Shown in pieces: positions 30,190-40,372 of a stretch of 52,664 nt of DNA. Location: contig JAFSXN010000052.1 of assembly GCA_017444015.1 (NCBI GenBank), forward strand, positions 1-52,664, written 5' to 3'. The position numbers and the translations under genes are program-made. The stretch's first letter is position 1. The number at the start of each line of letters is the position of its first letter. The notes below the pieces were generated by a model, which saw nothing but the letters and a program-made list of their open reading frames with translations, did no database searches and was not told the DNA's origin. The DNA is from Lachnospiraceae bacterium (GTDB lineage Bacteria; Bacillota; Clostridia; Lachnospirales; Lachnospiraceae).

Positions 30190-30270
30190 ATGGAAGCATG
30201 CGAGATACCGAAAAGCTCAGAAAACGGATCTTTGAGATCGTTCAGATCGGGAACCATCCCGATCTTTTAA
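30190..30270 (+). other. Short reading frame with the best ribosome binding site, overlapping the channel start
   Basis: AGGAGG is five bases before an ATG that opens a 26-codon frame (MEACEIPKSSENG...) ending in TAA inside the channel gene in another frame. The channel's own ATG lies 13 bases from the same site. It may be a regulatory leader peptide, or just a poor start for the channel. Confidence 0.3.
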
Positions 30271-31175
30271 GCATCGCTTTTGACATCTTCATTACCGTCG
30301 TCATCGCGCTCAATCTGTTTGTGACGCTCTATTCCACCTTTGACAGCTCCGTGCGGTTTGCGGGACTGTTAAAGGCGATCGAGCTGCTTACGATCCTGAT
30401 CTTTACGGCGGAATATATTTTGCGGCTCTGGACGGCGAAGTATCTTTATCCAAAGCTTTCAGACGTTACGGCTGCCTGCCGCTTCGTCTTTTCCTTTTTC
30501 GGGATGATCGATCTTCTGTCGATCCTGCCCTACTATCTTCCTCTGGTTTTCCCGCAGGGGGCCGTGGCCTTTCGGATCCTTCGGGTATTTCGGATCCTGC
30601 GTCTCTTTCGGATCAATGCCCAGTACGATGCCTTCAACGTGATCGCCGATGTCCTGAAGGCGAAAAAAAATGAGCTGATCGCCTCGATCTGTCTGATCCT
30701 GATCCTAATGACGGCGTCAGCTCTCTGTATGTATTCCTTTGAGCACGAGGCACAGCCGGAGGTTTTTCAGAACGCTTTTTCCGGCCTCTGGTGGTCGATG
30801 TCTACGCTTTTAACGATCGGCTACGGCGATATCTATCCTGTTACGATCGGCGGCCGGATCACAGCGATCATCATCGCTTTCTTAGGGGTCGGTCTCGTTG
30901 CGATCCCTACCGGCATCCTCAGCGCCGGCTTTGTCGGACAGCTCAGCAAATACGAGGAAAAGCTGGCAAAATCCGATATTATTCCCGAAACCGGCTATAT
31001 CTCGATCCAGATCGGCGAGACTCATCCATGGTTTAATAAAAAACTCTCCGATCTTCTCATTCCGCCACAGCTTGATCCTCTTCTGATCCTCAGGGACGGC
31101 TCAAAGCTCCTGCCCCTGCCGGATATCACGCTTTTGGAGAACGACACCCTGATCTTTGATATCAAGAAACTATGA
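30198..31175 (+). CDS. Voltage-gated potassium channel with RCK/TrkA-C-like tail
   Basis: A 325-residue membrane protein. It has six transmembrane segments, with an S4 helix carrying arginines at every third place (RILRVFRILRLFRI, about 126-139) and the selectivity filter TIGYGD (206-211). Residues 260-325 form a small cytoplasmic domain (GETHPWFNKKLSDL...LPDITLLENDTLIF) like TrkA-C. Potassium selectivity is inferred from the filter. The ATG is oddly far from the AGGAGG. Its last bases overlap the convergent response-regulator gene. Confidence 0.92.
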   Translation: MRDTEKLRKRIFEIVQIGNHPDLLSIAFDIFITVVIALNLFVTLYSTFDSSVRFAGLLKAIELLTILIFTAEYILRLWTAKYLYPKLSDVTAACRFVFSFFGMIDLLSILPYYLPLVFPQGAVAFRILRVFRILRLFRINAQYDAFNVIADVLKAKKNELIASICLILILMTASALCMYSFEHEAQPEVFQNAFSGLWWSMSTLLTIGYGDIYPVTIGGRITAIIIAFLGVGLVAIPTGILSAGFVGQLSKYEEKLAKSDIIPETGYISIQIGETHPWFNKKLSDLLIPPQLDPLLILRDGSKLLPLPDITLLENDTLIFDIKKL

Positions 31176-31949
31176 CTGTGAGGGCAGGGTATTATTGACA
31201 AAGAAGAAAGAGATCGCCGCGATCAGCTCATTGGCCGGCATGGTCTTGGTCAGATAATTTACCGGCTTGAGCTTCAAAGCATTGGTCACGCTCTCCTTAT
31301 CCATCTTTCCTGTTAAGAACATGATCGGCGTATCTCCCACCGCGGGCTCCGCCTTGATCATTTCATAGGCTGTCGGCCCGCTGACGATAGGCATCTCATA
31401 GTCCAAAAGGATCAGGTCCACCGTATGCTTGGACAGCACCATTAACGCTGAAGCAGCGGAATTTGCCATAAAGATCTTGTATTTTTCCTTTAACAGCTGC
31501 TGCGTCTTATGTAAAAACGTCGGATCATCATCAATAATCAGGATCGACTTCCGCCGACCCTCGGTCAGAGATTTCTGGTAGATCTCCTCCAGGTTCGTTC
31601 CGATCTCCTTGATATTGACGGGCCGTTCATAGAGCGCCGCGACCTCCTCCATGGAGATATAGCCTGTGATCTCCGGAACGTCGATATGGTTGCAGACAAT
31701 GCACACATACAGCTTTTTCTCAAAGGAAACATCCTTCAGATATACGAGAAGATCCTGTATCCCCTGCGTATTCTCGATAAACAGGACATAAACCTTGATG
31801 GCCGGATCGGTTTTTGAAACATCGGTAACCGTAAGCCCCGCCTCGGAAATCTCAAATCCGCGCCACACCAGATCGTTGATGACGCTTCGGACCAGAAACT
31901 CATTATTATTTCCGATGATCAATATCTTCTTTTCTCTCTCCTCCGTCAT
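31170..31949 (-). CDS. Response regulator with a degenerate and a normal receiver domain
   Basis: A 259-residue protein. Residues 1-125 look like a receiver-type fold lacking the phosphorylation Asp. Residues 133-255 are a normal receiver with IIDDD (about 138-142), phospho-Asp183 in LLDYEMP, FLTGK and YLTKT. No output domain follows, so it probably acts by protein contact. Its ATG overlaps the stop of the upstream hybrid kinase (ATGA), making the two a coupled pair. Confidence 0.88.
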   Translation of the reverse strand: MTEEREKKILIIGNNNEFLVRSVINDLVWRGFEISEAGLTVTDVSKTDPAIKVYVLFIENTQGIQDLLVYLKDVSFEKKLYVCIVCNHIDVPEITGYISMEEVAALYERPVNIKEIGTNLEEIYQKSLTEGRRKSILIIDDDPTFLHKTQQLLKEKYKIFMANSAASALMVLSKHTVDLILLDYEMPIVSGPTAYEMIKAEPAVGDTPIMFLTGKMDKESVTNALKLKPVNYLTKTMPANELIAAISFFFVNNTLPSQS

Positions 31950-34042
31950 ACCTTTTCCTCATCCCCCTGATTAAACAGATTCATAATCTCTACCCAGTCC
32001 ATCGCCTCATACGCCTTTTTCAGCCGGTTGAAGCGCTGCTGCTCCCGTCCCGGGAAATTATAGTGGTCAAGCGCCCGGAGCATGCTCCCCACCGCCTCGG
32101 CGTTAAAATCATCGACATACTCCTTCATATGCTCATAGATCCCCTTCAAATGCTCGACATCAATCGTCCCCTCTTTTTTCTCCTCTTTCTTGATCAGAGG
32201 AGACAGCGCCATCGCCAGCTCCCCGAACTGGGAGAGCAGAGCGCCGATGTTTTTAGTAACAAATTCAAAGTCCCCTCTGTCGCCGGCTTCCTCTAACTCT
32301 GCCGCAAGGAACGAAAGTCTGTCAGCGCCGATCAGCCTGGCGCTGCTCTTGACACTGTGAACCCTGGTCGTAAAATCCCTGAGATTCTTTTCTACCAGAA
32401 GACCGCGAAGCTCGTTGATGGTTTCCATCGAGTATTCCGCAAACCGCGTAACCGTATCCATATATACATCCGCGGAGCCGCAGAGCGAAAGACCGTTTCC
32501 GATATTTAATTCCTTATTCTTTCTGAGCCAATCCGGGATCTCCGTATAGTCATCTTCTTCGGTGGTCTCCGTCAGGATCACCTTTTCGATCGGAAGAAAA
32601 CGAAGCAGCATACTTTCTAAATCCGTCGGCTTTACGGGTTTCGGAAGATAATCGTCAAAGCCGTAGGACATATATTGTTCCTTGGCACCGCTTAATACGT
32701 TTGCGGTCAGTACGATGATCGCCGTAGACGGGTCCGCAAGGCCCTCTGCCCTGATCTTTTGAAAGGTTTCGACACCGTCCATCTCCGGCATCCTCGCGTC
32801 CATAAAGATGATATCATACTGCTCGTTTGCTCGCAGCTTTTCCAGACACTCCAAACCGGAAAGAGCCGTATCGACAGCAATCTTCGTTTTCTTCAGAAGA
32901 TTTTTCATAACCTCCAGATTCATGGCGGTATCGTCCACCACTAAGATCCTTGCGTACGGAGCGATAAAGGTCGAGGTGTCGGTTTCCCGCTCCCTGAGCA
33001 TCTGGCGGATCCGATCCTCCAAGTTTCCGATCGGCGCGTCCTCTACGATCTTCTGCGGGATCAGAAGCGTAAAAACCGAGCCTGCCCCATAGACGCTGTC
33101 TACCAGGATATCCCCCTCCATCATATCAAGGATCGCCCTGGTAATAGAAAGGCCGAGTCCGGTTCCCTCGATCGTATTGTTGGCCTTCATATCCAGACGG
33201 TTAAAGCGCACAAAGAGGGAATCCAGATTTTCCGGCTTGATCCCCCGTCCGGTATCCCGGATCTCCGCACGTAAAACTAACTGATCTTCTCCCTGTCTCT
33301 CATAGGTGACCTTCAGGCCGACCTTGCCCTGGTCGGTATATTTTACGGCATTTCCAAGGAGGTTTACGATCGCCTGCTGGACCCGCAGCTTGTCCCCGAA
33401 CAATCTGTCCGGGATAGTCTCGTCGACGTTCAGCTCAAAGGCGAGCCCTTTCTCCTCGGCCTTCGTCCAGATCATATGGTAGATGTCATTCAGCATACTG
33501 CTGAGCTCGTAGTTATCCTCGATCAGCTCAAGTCTGCCCTCCTCGATCTTCGAGAAGTCCAGGATATCGTTGATCAGAGACAGAAGGTTTGCGCCCGCCG
33601 CCTCTACATTCCTGGAATAATCACGGATATGCTCTTCCCTGGTCTCCCGAAAGATCATCTCATTCATTCCGAGGATCGAGTTGATCGGCGTACGGATCTC
33701 ATGGGACATATTGGCAAGGAAATTACTCTTGGCCTGGTTAGCCTGCTTTGCGATATCCCGCTCCCTTTCCGCCTCCTTGATCGAAAGGGAACGCCTGTTA
33801 AAGCGAAGGATCACCCGGACCTCCGCGATCAGCAGCAGCGCGATGACGATAACGGAAACAAAGAACAGCGAAAAAACACTCTCCCTTGTCGCAGGGATCA
33901 TGCCCCGATACAGAGCGAAATGCAGGCCGGTTATAGCGGCAAGGGCCAAAAGGCTGATCCCCGCCGAGGACAATAGCGCGATCTTGTTTAACCGCTTTAT
34001 TTCCTTATCTTCTCTTTTTTCTTTTACGTCGGTTTCTTCCAT
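31946..34042 (-). CDS. Hybrid histidine kinase with receiver and Hpt domains
   Basis: A 698-residue protein with two membrane helices (about 21-45 and 56-76) and almost no external domain. It has HisKA with His114 in NMSHEIRTPIN, HATPase (NLLGNAVKYTD, GTGLGLSI), a receiver with Asp415 in FMDARMPEMDG, and an Hpt domain with His562 in RVHSVKSSARLIG. This permits a full phosphorelay to the downstream response regulator. The sensed signal is unknown; the short loop between helices suggests sensing within the membrane or through a partner. Confidence 0.93.
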   Translation of the reverse strand: MEETDVKEKREDKEIKRLNKIALLSSAGISLLALAAITGLHFALYRGMIPATRESVFSLFFVSVIVIALLLIAEVRVILRFNRRSLSIKEAERERDIAKQANQAKSNFLANMSHEIRTPINSILGMNEMIFRETREEHIRDYSRNVEAAGANLLSLINDILDFSKIEEGRLELIEDNYELSSMLNDIYHMIWTKAEEKGLAFELNVDETIPDRLFGDKLRVQQAIVNLLGNAVKYTDQGKVGLKVTYERQGEDQLVLRAEIRDTGRGIKPENLDSLFVRFNRLDMKANNTIEGTGLGLSITRAILDMMEGDILVDSVYGAGSVFTLLIPQKIVEDAPIGNLEDRIRQMLRERETDTSTFIAPYARILVVDDTAMNLEVMKNLLKKTKIAVDTALSGLECLEKLRANEQYDIIFMDARMPEMDGVETFQKIRAEGLADPSTAIIVLTANVLSGAKEQYMSYGFDDYLPKPVKPTDLESMLLRFLPIEKVILTETTEEDDYTEIPDWLRKNKELNIGNGLSLCGSADVYMDTVTRFAEYSMETINELRGLLVEKNLRDFTTRVHSVKSSARLIGADRLSFLAAELEEAGDRGDFEFVTKNIGALLSQFGELAMALSPLIKKEEKKEGTIDVEHLKGIYEHMKEYVDDFNAEAVGSMLRALDHYNFPGREQQRFNRLKKAYEAMDWVEIMNLFNQGDEEKV

Positions 34043-34195
34043 AGTACACTGTTATACTCTGTCGATCATTCCATCCCACAACTATCATATATGAAACCCG
34101 TGAAAAATGCAATTCTAATCTGGATTTTTCGGGGCTTCTGTGATAGTGTTACGATACAGTCTTATCCTATTACAGAACACTAAAGGAGCGGTTTT

Positions 34196-35368
34196 ATGGG
34201 AAAATACGATTTTGATACAATTATAGAGCGAAGAGGGACCGGGAGCCTGAAATGGAACGGGCCCGAAAGTGAGCTGCCGATGTGGGTAGCGGATATGGAC
34301 TTCTCCACGGCCCCGGAGATCAGAGAGGCCATCGTTCGAATCGCCGAGCGGGGCGTTTACGGATATAACGTTATGCCCCCTGCCTGGGAGCTTTCCTACC
34401 AGGAATGGTGGCAGAAACGGCACGGACTTACGATCAACGCAGGCGAACTCCTGTTCGCGAAGGGCATCGTTCCTGCGATCTCCTCCATGATCCGAAGCTT
34501 TACGGAGCAAGGCGATGGCGTCCTGATCCAGCCTCCGGTCTATAACTGCTTTTTCCGTACGATCCGGGAGAACCAGAGAAGGGTTGTGGAAAATAATCTG
34601 CTCATAGCGGAGGACCTCTCCTGCTCTATTGATTTTGACGACCTTGAAACGAAGCTTTCCGACCCATCGGTAAAGCTGTTTATCCTCTGCAATCCTCAGA
34701 ATCCAGGCGGACGGCTCTGGACAAAAGAGGAGCTTAGCGCCATGGGAGATTTGGCTATAAAGCATAACGTTGTTATTATTTCCGATGAGATCCACTGTGA
34801 TCTGACCGAGCCCGGAAAAAACTACCAGCCCTTTGCCGCGGTAAGCGAAACCTGCCGTCAGAACTCTCTGACCTGTCTGGCCCCCTCCAAAACCTTCAAT
34901 CTGGCAGGGATCCAGACCTCGGCCATCTTTTCCGCGAATGAGGAGCTTCGAAAACGGGCGGAGCAGGGCTTTGATACCGACGAGGTCTCCGAGCCGGGCA
35001 GCTTCAGCGCGGAGGCTGCGATCGCGGCTTTCCGCTACGGGGAGCCCTGGCTGGCGGAGCTGAACGAGTATATCCAGGAAAACAAAGAGACGGTCAAGTC
35101 CTTCTTAGGCGCGGAGCTGCCGGAGATCCGGGTCACTCCCTCCGAAGCGACCTATCTGCTCTGGCTTGATATCCGGGCTCTTCCAGGGCAGGGAGAAGGC
35201 TTTGCCGCTTTCTTAAGGAAAGAGACCGGCCTCTATCTCCTGGACGGCAGGATCTACGGCGACCATGGAAGAGGGTTCCTTCGTATGAACGTCGCCTGTC
35301 CGAGAGCTCTTTTAGACGACGGGCTGAAGCGCCTGAAAAAAGGGACCGAAGCCTTTATTTCGAGGTAA
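34196..35368 (+). CDS. PatB/MalY-type aminotransferase (putative cystathionine beta-lyase)
   Basis: A 390-residue fold-type I PLP enzyme. It begins MGKYDFDTIIERRGTGSLKW and has PMWVADMDF and CNPQNPGGRLW. The PLP lysine is K232 in APSKTFNLAG. These mark the MalY/PatB group, many of which cleave cystathionine to homocysteine, fitting the methionine theme of the sulfur operon though far from it. AAAGGAG precedes the ATG. sbcD follows four bases after its stop, so these genes are probably co-transcribed. Confidence 0.9.
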   Translation: MGKYDFDTIIERRGTGSLKWNGPESELPMWVADMDFSTAPEIREAIVRIAERGVYGYNVMPPAWELSYQEWWQKRHGLTINAGELLFAKGIVPAISSMIRSFTEQGDGVLIQPPVYNCFFRTIRENQRRVVENNLLIAEDLSCSIDFDDLETKLSDPSVKLFILCNPQNPGGRLWTKEELSAMGDLAIKHNVVIISDEIHCDLTEPGKNYQPFAAVSETCRQNSLTCLAPSKTFNLAGIQTSAIFSANEELRKRAEQGFDTDEVSEPGSFSAEAAIAAFRYGEPWLAELNEYIQENKETVKSFLGAELPEIRVTPSEATYLLWLDIRALPGQGEGFAAFLRKETGLYLLDGRIYGDHGRGFLRMNVACPRALLDDGLKRLKKGTEAFISR

Positions 35369-35372
35369 GCCG

Positions 35373-36515
35373 ATGCTCCTGTTACATCTCTCTGACCTGC
35401 ATCTCGGAAAGCGGATCGGTGAACAGTCATTGCTGCCCGATCAGGAATATATCCTGCAGGAGATCCTCTCGATCGTCGATAAACGCGCCCCCGATGGAAT
35501 CCTCATCGCCGGCGACATCTACGACAGGACTGCCCCCTCCGAGGAGGCGGTAAAGCTCTGCGGAGGCTTTCTCTCAGAGCTTGCGGCAAGGCAGCTGCCC
35601 GTTTTTATCATAAGCGGCAACCACGACTCGGCCGTGCGTCTCTCCTTTGCCTCCGACCTGATCGACGGCGCCGGCATCCACATCGCGCCAGTTTATGACG
35701 GGAATGTAAAGCCCTTCAGGCTCTCCGTAAATGGCCAGACTGCGGCTATCTATATGCTTCCTTATCTGAAGCCGGTGACGGTCCGGGCGGCTTTCCCCGA
35801 AAAAGCGGAGGAGATCCACGACCACAACGATGCCGTGCGGACAGCTATAGATAACATTGCTTTTGATCCCTCCGTCTGCAATATCCTGATCGCCCACCAG
35901 TTCGTCACCGGCGCAGACCGCAGCGAATCCGAGGAAATCAGTGTAGGCGGGATGGATAATGTAGATGCCTCTCTGTTTGATTCCTTCGATATCGTGGCTC
36001 TTGGCCATCTCCACCGCCCGCAGTACGTTAAACGGGAGACCCTCCGGTACTGCGGCACACCGTTAAAATACTCCTTTTCCGAGGCAAACGACACCAAATC
36101 CGTTACCCTGTTTGAAATTCAGGAAAACAAAAATATTTCCGTCCAGACCGTTCCTCTGACTCCGCTCCGCGATATGCGGGAGATAAAAGGGACATATGAT
36201 GAGCTGACAAATAAACATACCTATGAAAATACCGAGACAGAGGATTACCTGCACATCATCCTGACCGACGAGGAGGACATCCCGGATGCGGCAGGGAGGC
36301 TCCGGATCATCTACCCGAATCTGCTAAAGCTGTCCTATGATAACGCAAGGACCCGCGCGGGACATGTCCCTGAGGAGGCCGCGGATACAAAGGCAAAGGA
36401 TCCCCTGGCCCTGTTCTCCGAGTTTTATGAAACCGTAAACAGCCGTCCGATGAGTGAGCCGCAGAGTCTGCTTGTACAGAAGCTCATCCGGGAGATCTGG
36501 GAGGAGGAAACGTAA
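35373..36515 (+). CDS. sbcD: Exonuclease subunit SbcD
   Basis: A 380-residue calcineurin-like nuclease with metal-binding motifs in order: DLHLGK (8-13), GDIYDR (47-52), GNHDS (82-86) and ALGHLHRPQ. With SbcC it forms the Mre11-Rad50-like complex that cuts hairpins and processes DNA ends. The stop is directly followed by the sbcC ATG. Its hairpin-cutting role is of interest given the many palindromes in this DNA. Confidence 0.96.
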   Translation: MLLLHLSDLHLGKRIGEQSLLPDQEYILQEILSIVDKRAPDGILIAGDIYDRTAPSEEAVKLCGGFLSELAARQLPVFIISGNHDSAVRLSFASDLIDGAGIHIAPVYDGNVKPFRLSVNGQTAAIYMLPYLKPVTVRAAFPEKAEEIHDHNDAVRTAIDNIAFDPSVCNILIAHQFVTGADRSESEEISVGGMDNVDASLFDSFDIVALGHLHRPQYVKRETLRYCGTPLKYSFSEANDTKSVTLFEIQENKNISVQTVPLTPLRDMREIKGTYDELTNKHTYENTETEDYLHIILTDEEDIPDAAGRLRIIYPNLLKLSYDNARTRAGHVPEEAADTKAKDPLALFSEFYETVNSRPMSEPQSLLVQKLIREIWEEET

Positions 36516-38990
36516 ATGCGTCCGATAAATCTCACACTTTCCGCCTTTGGTCCCTACGCCGGCAGAACGGAAATTCCGATGAAGGAGCTTGGGGAAAAAG
36601 GGCTGTATCTGATCACGGGCGATACCGGAGCAGGCAAGACCACGATCTTTGACGCGATCTGTTACGCCCTCTTCGGAGAAGCAAGCGGCGACAACCGAGA
36701 GCCCTCCATGCTTCGTTCCAAATACGCCGATCCGAAGACTCCTACGGAGGTCGAACTGATCTTTTCGCACAAAAATAATGAATACCGGATCCGAAGAAAC
36801 CCGGAATACGAGCGTCCCAAGGACAGAGGAAGCGGCTTTACAAAGGAGCCTGCTGCCGCGGAGTTTTACCTTCCGGACGGCAGCGTGATAAGCAGGGTCC
36901 GGGAGGTCAACGAGACTGTGATCCGGCTCTTAGGGGTGAACCGGGAGCAGTTTTCTCAGATCTCGATGCTTGCTCAGGGGGACTTTTTAAAGCTCCTTTT
37001 AGCCGATACCAGAGAGCGGCAGCAGATCTTTCGGGAGCTCTTTCAGACCGGCCTGTATCAAAAACTCCAGACCAGGCTGTCCGAGGAGGACAGGGCTTTG
37101 TACGGAGAATGTCAGGACGCGGAGAAGTCCTTAGTACAGTTTATCCGGGGGATTTCCTGCCCTTCCGATCATCCTCTGTTCTCAGAACTTAAAGAAATAA
37201 AAAACGGAAACCGGACTACAGAGGATACGGTCACGCTCTTAAACGAGCTTCTGAAGGAGGACTCCGAGGCTCTCGGCAAAATGACCTCGGAAGTCGAAAG
37301 GATCGATACGCTTCTCGCGGAAAAAAACGAAGCGCTGGGGCGGATCGACGCGCAAAAAAAGGCCAGAAAAGAGAAGGCAGACAGACAGAAGGCGATCGCG
37401 GAAAGCATAAAGGCAGATGAACAGAGCTTAGAGAGCCAGCGGGAACAGCTCCTTGAAACGGAAAAGCGGATCGAAGCACTGTCAAAGGAACTGCTCTCTA
37501 AAAAGGAGGAGCTGGCCCTGCTTCAGAGCACAGGGGAGAACCGGACGGAGCTTTTGGCGCTAAAGGAGCGGTTAAACGAAAAAAAAGAGGCTCTCTTAAA
37601 GCTCGAGTGCGACCGGAAAGCATATGAGCAGAAGGCTTTGGAATACCAAAACGCCGTTTCTTCCTATAAAGAAGAGGAAGCAGCGTATCAGAAGCAGAAA
37701 CTCCTTTACGATCAGATGGACCGGGCCTTTTTAGATGGCCAGGCCGGGATCCTCGCGGACAGCCTGCGGGACGGAGAACCCTGCCCGGTCTGCGGTTCAA
37801 GAGAGCATCCCGCTCCCGCAAAACAGCTCACAGACATCCCTTCGGAAAAGGAGCTGAAGGACGCCAAACGAAAGACCGAAAGCGCCAGAGACCTTCTGCA
37901 AAAAGCCAGCGAGCTCTCCGGTGCCTTAAACAGCGCAAGAGAAACGCTGCAAAAGGCTCTGTCCGGGGCCGCGGAAAAGCTACTCGGAAACGGAGAGCTT
38001 TCGGAGCTTTCAGGACTGCTTATAAAGGAGCAGGAGGGGCTTACGGCAGAGCTTTCTGAAAACAGCAGGCAGCTTTCCGCTATTGAAAAAAAGTTTCGAA
38101 AAAGGGAAGAACTTACCGGAGAACTTCCGAAGGAGGAAGAGCGTTTAAAAAAGACAGAAGAAGCAGCGGGAAAGCAAAGAGAAGCTCTTGCCTCCTTAAG
38201 CAGCAGGCTGGCGGGTCTAAAAAAGCAGCTTGCGGAGGCAGAGGAGGAATTAAACCGGGAGGCTTCCGAAGAGATCGAGGAAAAGGCTCTTACTCTGCTT
38301 CAGGAGAAAAACCAGCTTGAGGCGGAAAGAAAGCAGGTTTTTAATGAAGAGAAAAACCTCCATACCAGATTTTCCACGAATGAAAAAGCCAAAGCGGATA
38401 TAGAATCAAAGGAAAAAGAGCTGGCCGCTCTCAGAGAGCATCATAGGTGGGTCCGTTCCCTTTCCGATACGGCTAACGGCAGGCTTTCCGGGCAGGAGAA
38501 ACTGATGCTTGAAACCTGGATCCAGACCACCTGGTTTGACCGGATCATAAGGCGCGCCAATCTCCGCTTTCTGGAAATGTCGGGAGCCCAGTATGAGCTG
38601 AAGCGCGCGACCGCAGCCGCAAATAACCGCAGCCAGAGCGGGCTTGAGCTTGCGGTCGTCGATCACTATAACGGTACGACAAGAAGCGTTAAAACCCTTT
38701 CGGGAGGCGAAGCCTTTCTAGCCTCCCTGTCCCTTGCACTCGGTCTCTCCGATGAGGTACAGTCCTCCAGTGGGGGGATCCATGTGGATACCATGTTTGT
38801 GGACGAGGGCTTCGGGACTCTGGATCCGGAAGCGCTTTCTCTCTCGATCCGCGCTCTCTCCGGTCTCACCGAAGGAAACCGTCTTGTCGGGATCATCTCC
38901 CACGTCGGCGAGCTGAAGGAAAAGATCGACCGGCAGATCCTTGTTACCAAGGAAAAGAGCGGAGGCAGCCGGATCAGGATACAGCACTGA
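36516..38990 (+). CDS. sbcC: Exonuclease subunit SbcC
   Basis: An 824-residue SMC-like ATPase. Walker A is in ITGDTGAGKTTIFDAICY (33-50). Long coiled coils run on both sides of a zinc hook CPVCG at about residue 422. The signature KTLSGGEAFLASLSLALGLS lies near 727, and Walker B TMFVDEGFGTLD near 757. It is somewhat shorter than E. coli SbcC but normal for Clostridia. It starts directly after sbcD with a GGAGGA site. Confidence 0.95.
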   Translation: MRPINLTLSAFGPYAGRTEIPMKELGEKGLYLITGDTGAGKTTIFDAICYALFGEASGDNREPSMLRSKYADPKTPTEVELIFSHKNNEYRIRRNPEYERPKDRGSGFTKEPAAAEFYLPDGSVISRVREVNETVIRLLGVNREQFSQISMLAQGDFLKLLLADTRERQQIFRELFQTGLYQKLQTRLSEEDRALYGECQDAEKSLVQFIRGISCPSDHPLFSELKEIKNGNRTTEDTVTLLNELLKEDSEALGKMTSEVERIDTLLAEKNEALGRIDAQKKARKEKADRQKAIAESIKADEQSLESQREQLLETEKRIEALSKELLSKKEELALLQSTGENRTELLALKERLNEKKEALLKLECDRKAYEQKALEYQNAVSSYKEEEAAYQKQKLLYDQMDRAFLDGQAGILADSLRDGEPCPVCGSREHPAPAKQLTDIPSEKELKDAKRKTESARDLLQKASELSGALNSARETLQKALSGAAEKLLGNGELSELSGLLIKEQEGLTAELSENSRQLSAIEKKFRKREELTGELPKEEERLKKTEEAAGKQREALASLSSRLAGLKKQLAEAEEELNREASEEIEEKALTLLQEKNQLEAERKQVFNEEKNLHTRFSTNEKAKADIESKEKELAALREHHRWVRSLSDTANGRLSGQEKLMLETWIQTTWFDRIIRRANLRFLEMSGAQYELKRATAAANNRSQSGLELAVVDHYNGTTRSVKTLSGGEAFLASLSLALGLSDEVQSSSGGIHVDTMFVDEGFGTLDPEALSLSIRALSGLTEGNRLVGIISHVGELKEKIDRQILVTKEKSGGSRIRIQH

Positions 38991-39045
38991 TTTTTTTTAT
39001 ATGAGAATTATGATATAATGATATCAGATTCAGAAAGGAGCGGAA

Positions 39046-40341
39046 ATGGAGGAGTTAAGGGATAAGGATCTGATCAACTCGATCGTAACGAATTTCATTG
39101 GCGGCATAACCGTGTTAGAGATCGATTCCGTTACAAGAAGCATCCGCCCGGTCTATCTGAACGAGGGCTTTTACCGTATGATGGGCGGAAGTCACGCTCA
39201 GACCGACGCGCTGATGCACGATATCCGCCTTTCTGTTATCCCCGAGGATCTGCCGTTATTGGAGCAGGGAATCGACGATATTCTGGATGACAACGGCTCC
39301 GCCGAGTGTGAATTTCGGATCGTGGATCAGGACGGGGGGCTGATGTGGCTCAAGCTGCGCGGCAACCTCTATACGAGAACGGGCAGTAAAAATCTTGTTT
39401 CCGCGGTGATTTTAGACTGTACCGAGCAGAAGACCATCGAGGAAGAATTGAAACGGCAGTCAGACTATATGCATCTTCTGATGGATACCGATATCACCTT
39501 TGATTTCAACTGCCGGACCGACGTCTGTATCTACCGCTTCAGCGAGGTCGACTCTCTCTCCCATGACTCCGTCGTAAAGGGCTATCTCGAACAGATCCCT
39601 TCCTCCGGCATTCATAAGGACGATCTCGAGCAGTATATGAATATGCTGGAAAACGCGATGCACCACGCCAGAAGGGATTCTATGGAGTTTCGCTCACTGG
39701 GAATCATCGACGCCGGAGACGACTACCGCTGGTACAAGGTCGATATCGTCAGTATCCTCGGTCACGAGGGCTATGTATCCCATATCATCGGCCATATCAT
39801 GGACATCCACGAGCAGAAGCTCAAGGAGCTCGAGCTCAGACTCCGGGCGGACAGGGATTCGCTGACCGGCCTTATGAACAAGGAAGCGACCCGCAGCCTG
39901 ATCGAAAAGGCGCTGGAGCAGTACAAGGGCGGTTCTCTGACCGGCGCTCTCTTTATGATCGATACTGACAACTTTAAGAATATCAATGATTCCTACGGCC
40001 ATATGGCGGGGGACAGAGTCCTTGCTACGATCGGCGAGATTTTGACAAACAATTTCAAGGGAATGGATATCACGGGACGGATCGGCGGCGACGAGTTTAT
40101 GGTCTTTATGAACAATATCCGCTCCGAGGAGGATGCCGCTGCTCTTGCGAAAAAACTCCAGCGGATGCTTGCGGAGGCTTTTTCGGGAGAGGCCATCGGA
40201 AAGGACGTTTCGATCTCCATCGGGATCGCGGTCTGTCCGAAGCACGGTCTGAGCTTTGAAGAGCTGTACCAGAAGGCGGATAAGGCTCTGTATTTTATTA
40301 AGAATAACGGAAAATCCGGCGTAAAGATCTACGACGAATAA
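39046..40341 (+). CDS. PAS-GGDEF diguanylate cyclase
   Basis: A 431-residue soluble protein. Residues 15-130 are a PAS-like domain (YLNEGFYRMMGG, then ILDCTEQKTIEEEL). Residues 140-260 form a second PAS-like part (TFDFNCRTDVC...IIGHIMDIHEQK). Residues 268-430 are GGDEF with intact GRIGGDEF (GG at about 347). The inhibitory-site position reads KGMD rather than RxxD, as in the other cyclase of this window. AAAGGAG precedes the ATG, and a TATAAT lies 27 bases further upstream. Confidence 0.92.
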   Translation: MEELRDKDLINSIVTNFIGGITVLEIDSVTRSIRPVYLNEGFYRMMGGSHAQTDALMHDIRLSVIPEDLPLLEQGIDDILDDNGSAECEFRIVDQDGGLMWLKLRGNLYTRTGSKNLVSAVILDCTEQKTIEEELKRQSDYMHLLMDTDITFDFNCRTDVCIYRFSEVDSLSHDSVVKGYLEQIPSSGIHKDDLEQYMNMLENAMHHARRDSMEFRSLGIIDAGDDYRWYKVDIVSILGHEGYVSHIIGHIMDIHEQKLKELELRLRADRDSLTGLMNKEATRSLIEKALEQYKGGSLTGALFMIDTDNFKNINDSYGHMAGDRVLATIGEILTNNFKGMDITGRIGGDEFMVFMNNIRSEEDAAALAKKLQRMLAEAFSGEAIGKDVSISIGIAVCPKHGLSFEELYQKADKALYFIKNNGKSGVKIYDE

Positions 40342-40372
40342 TAGGAAACGCGCAAACTATGTACGTATATTT

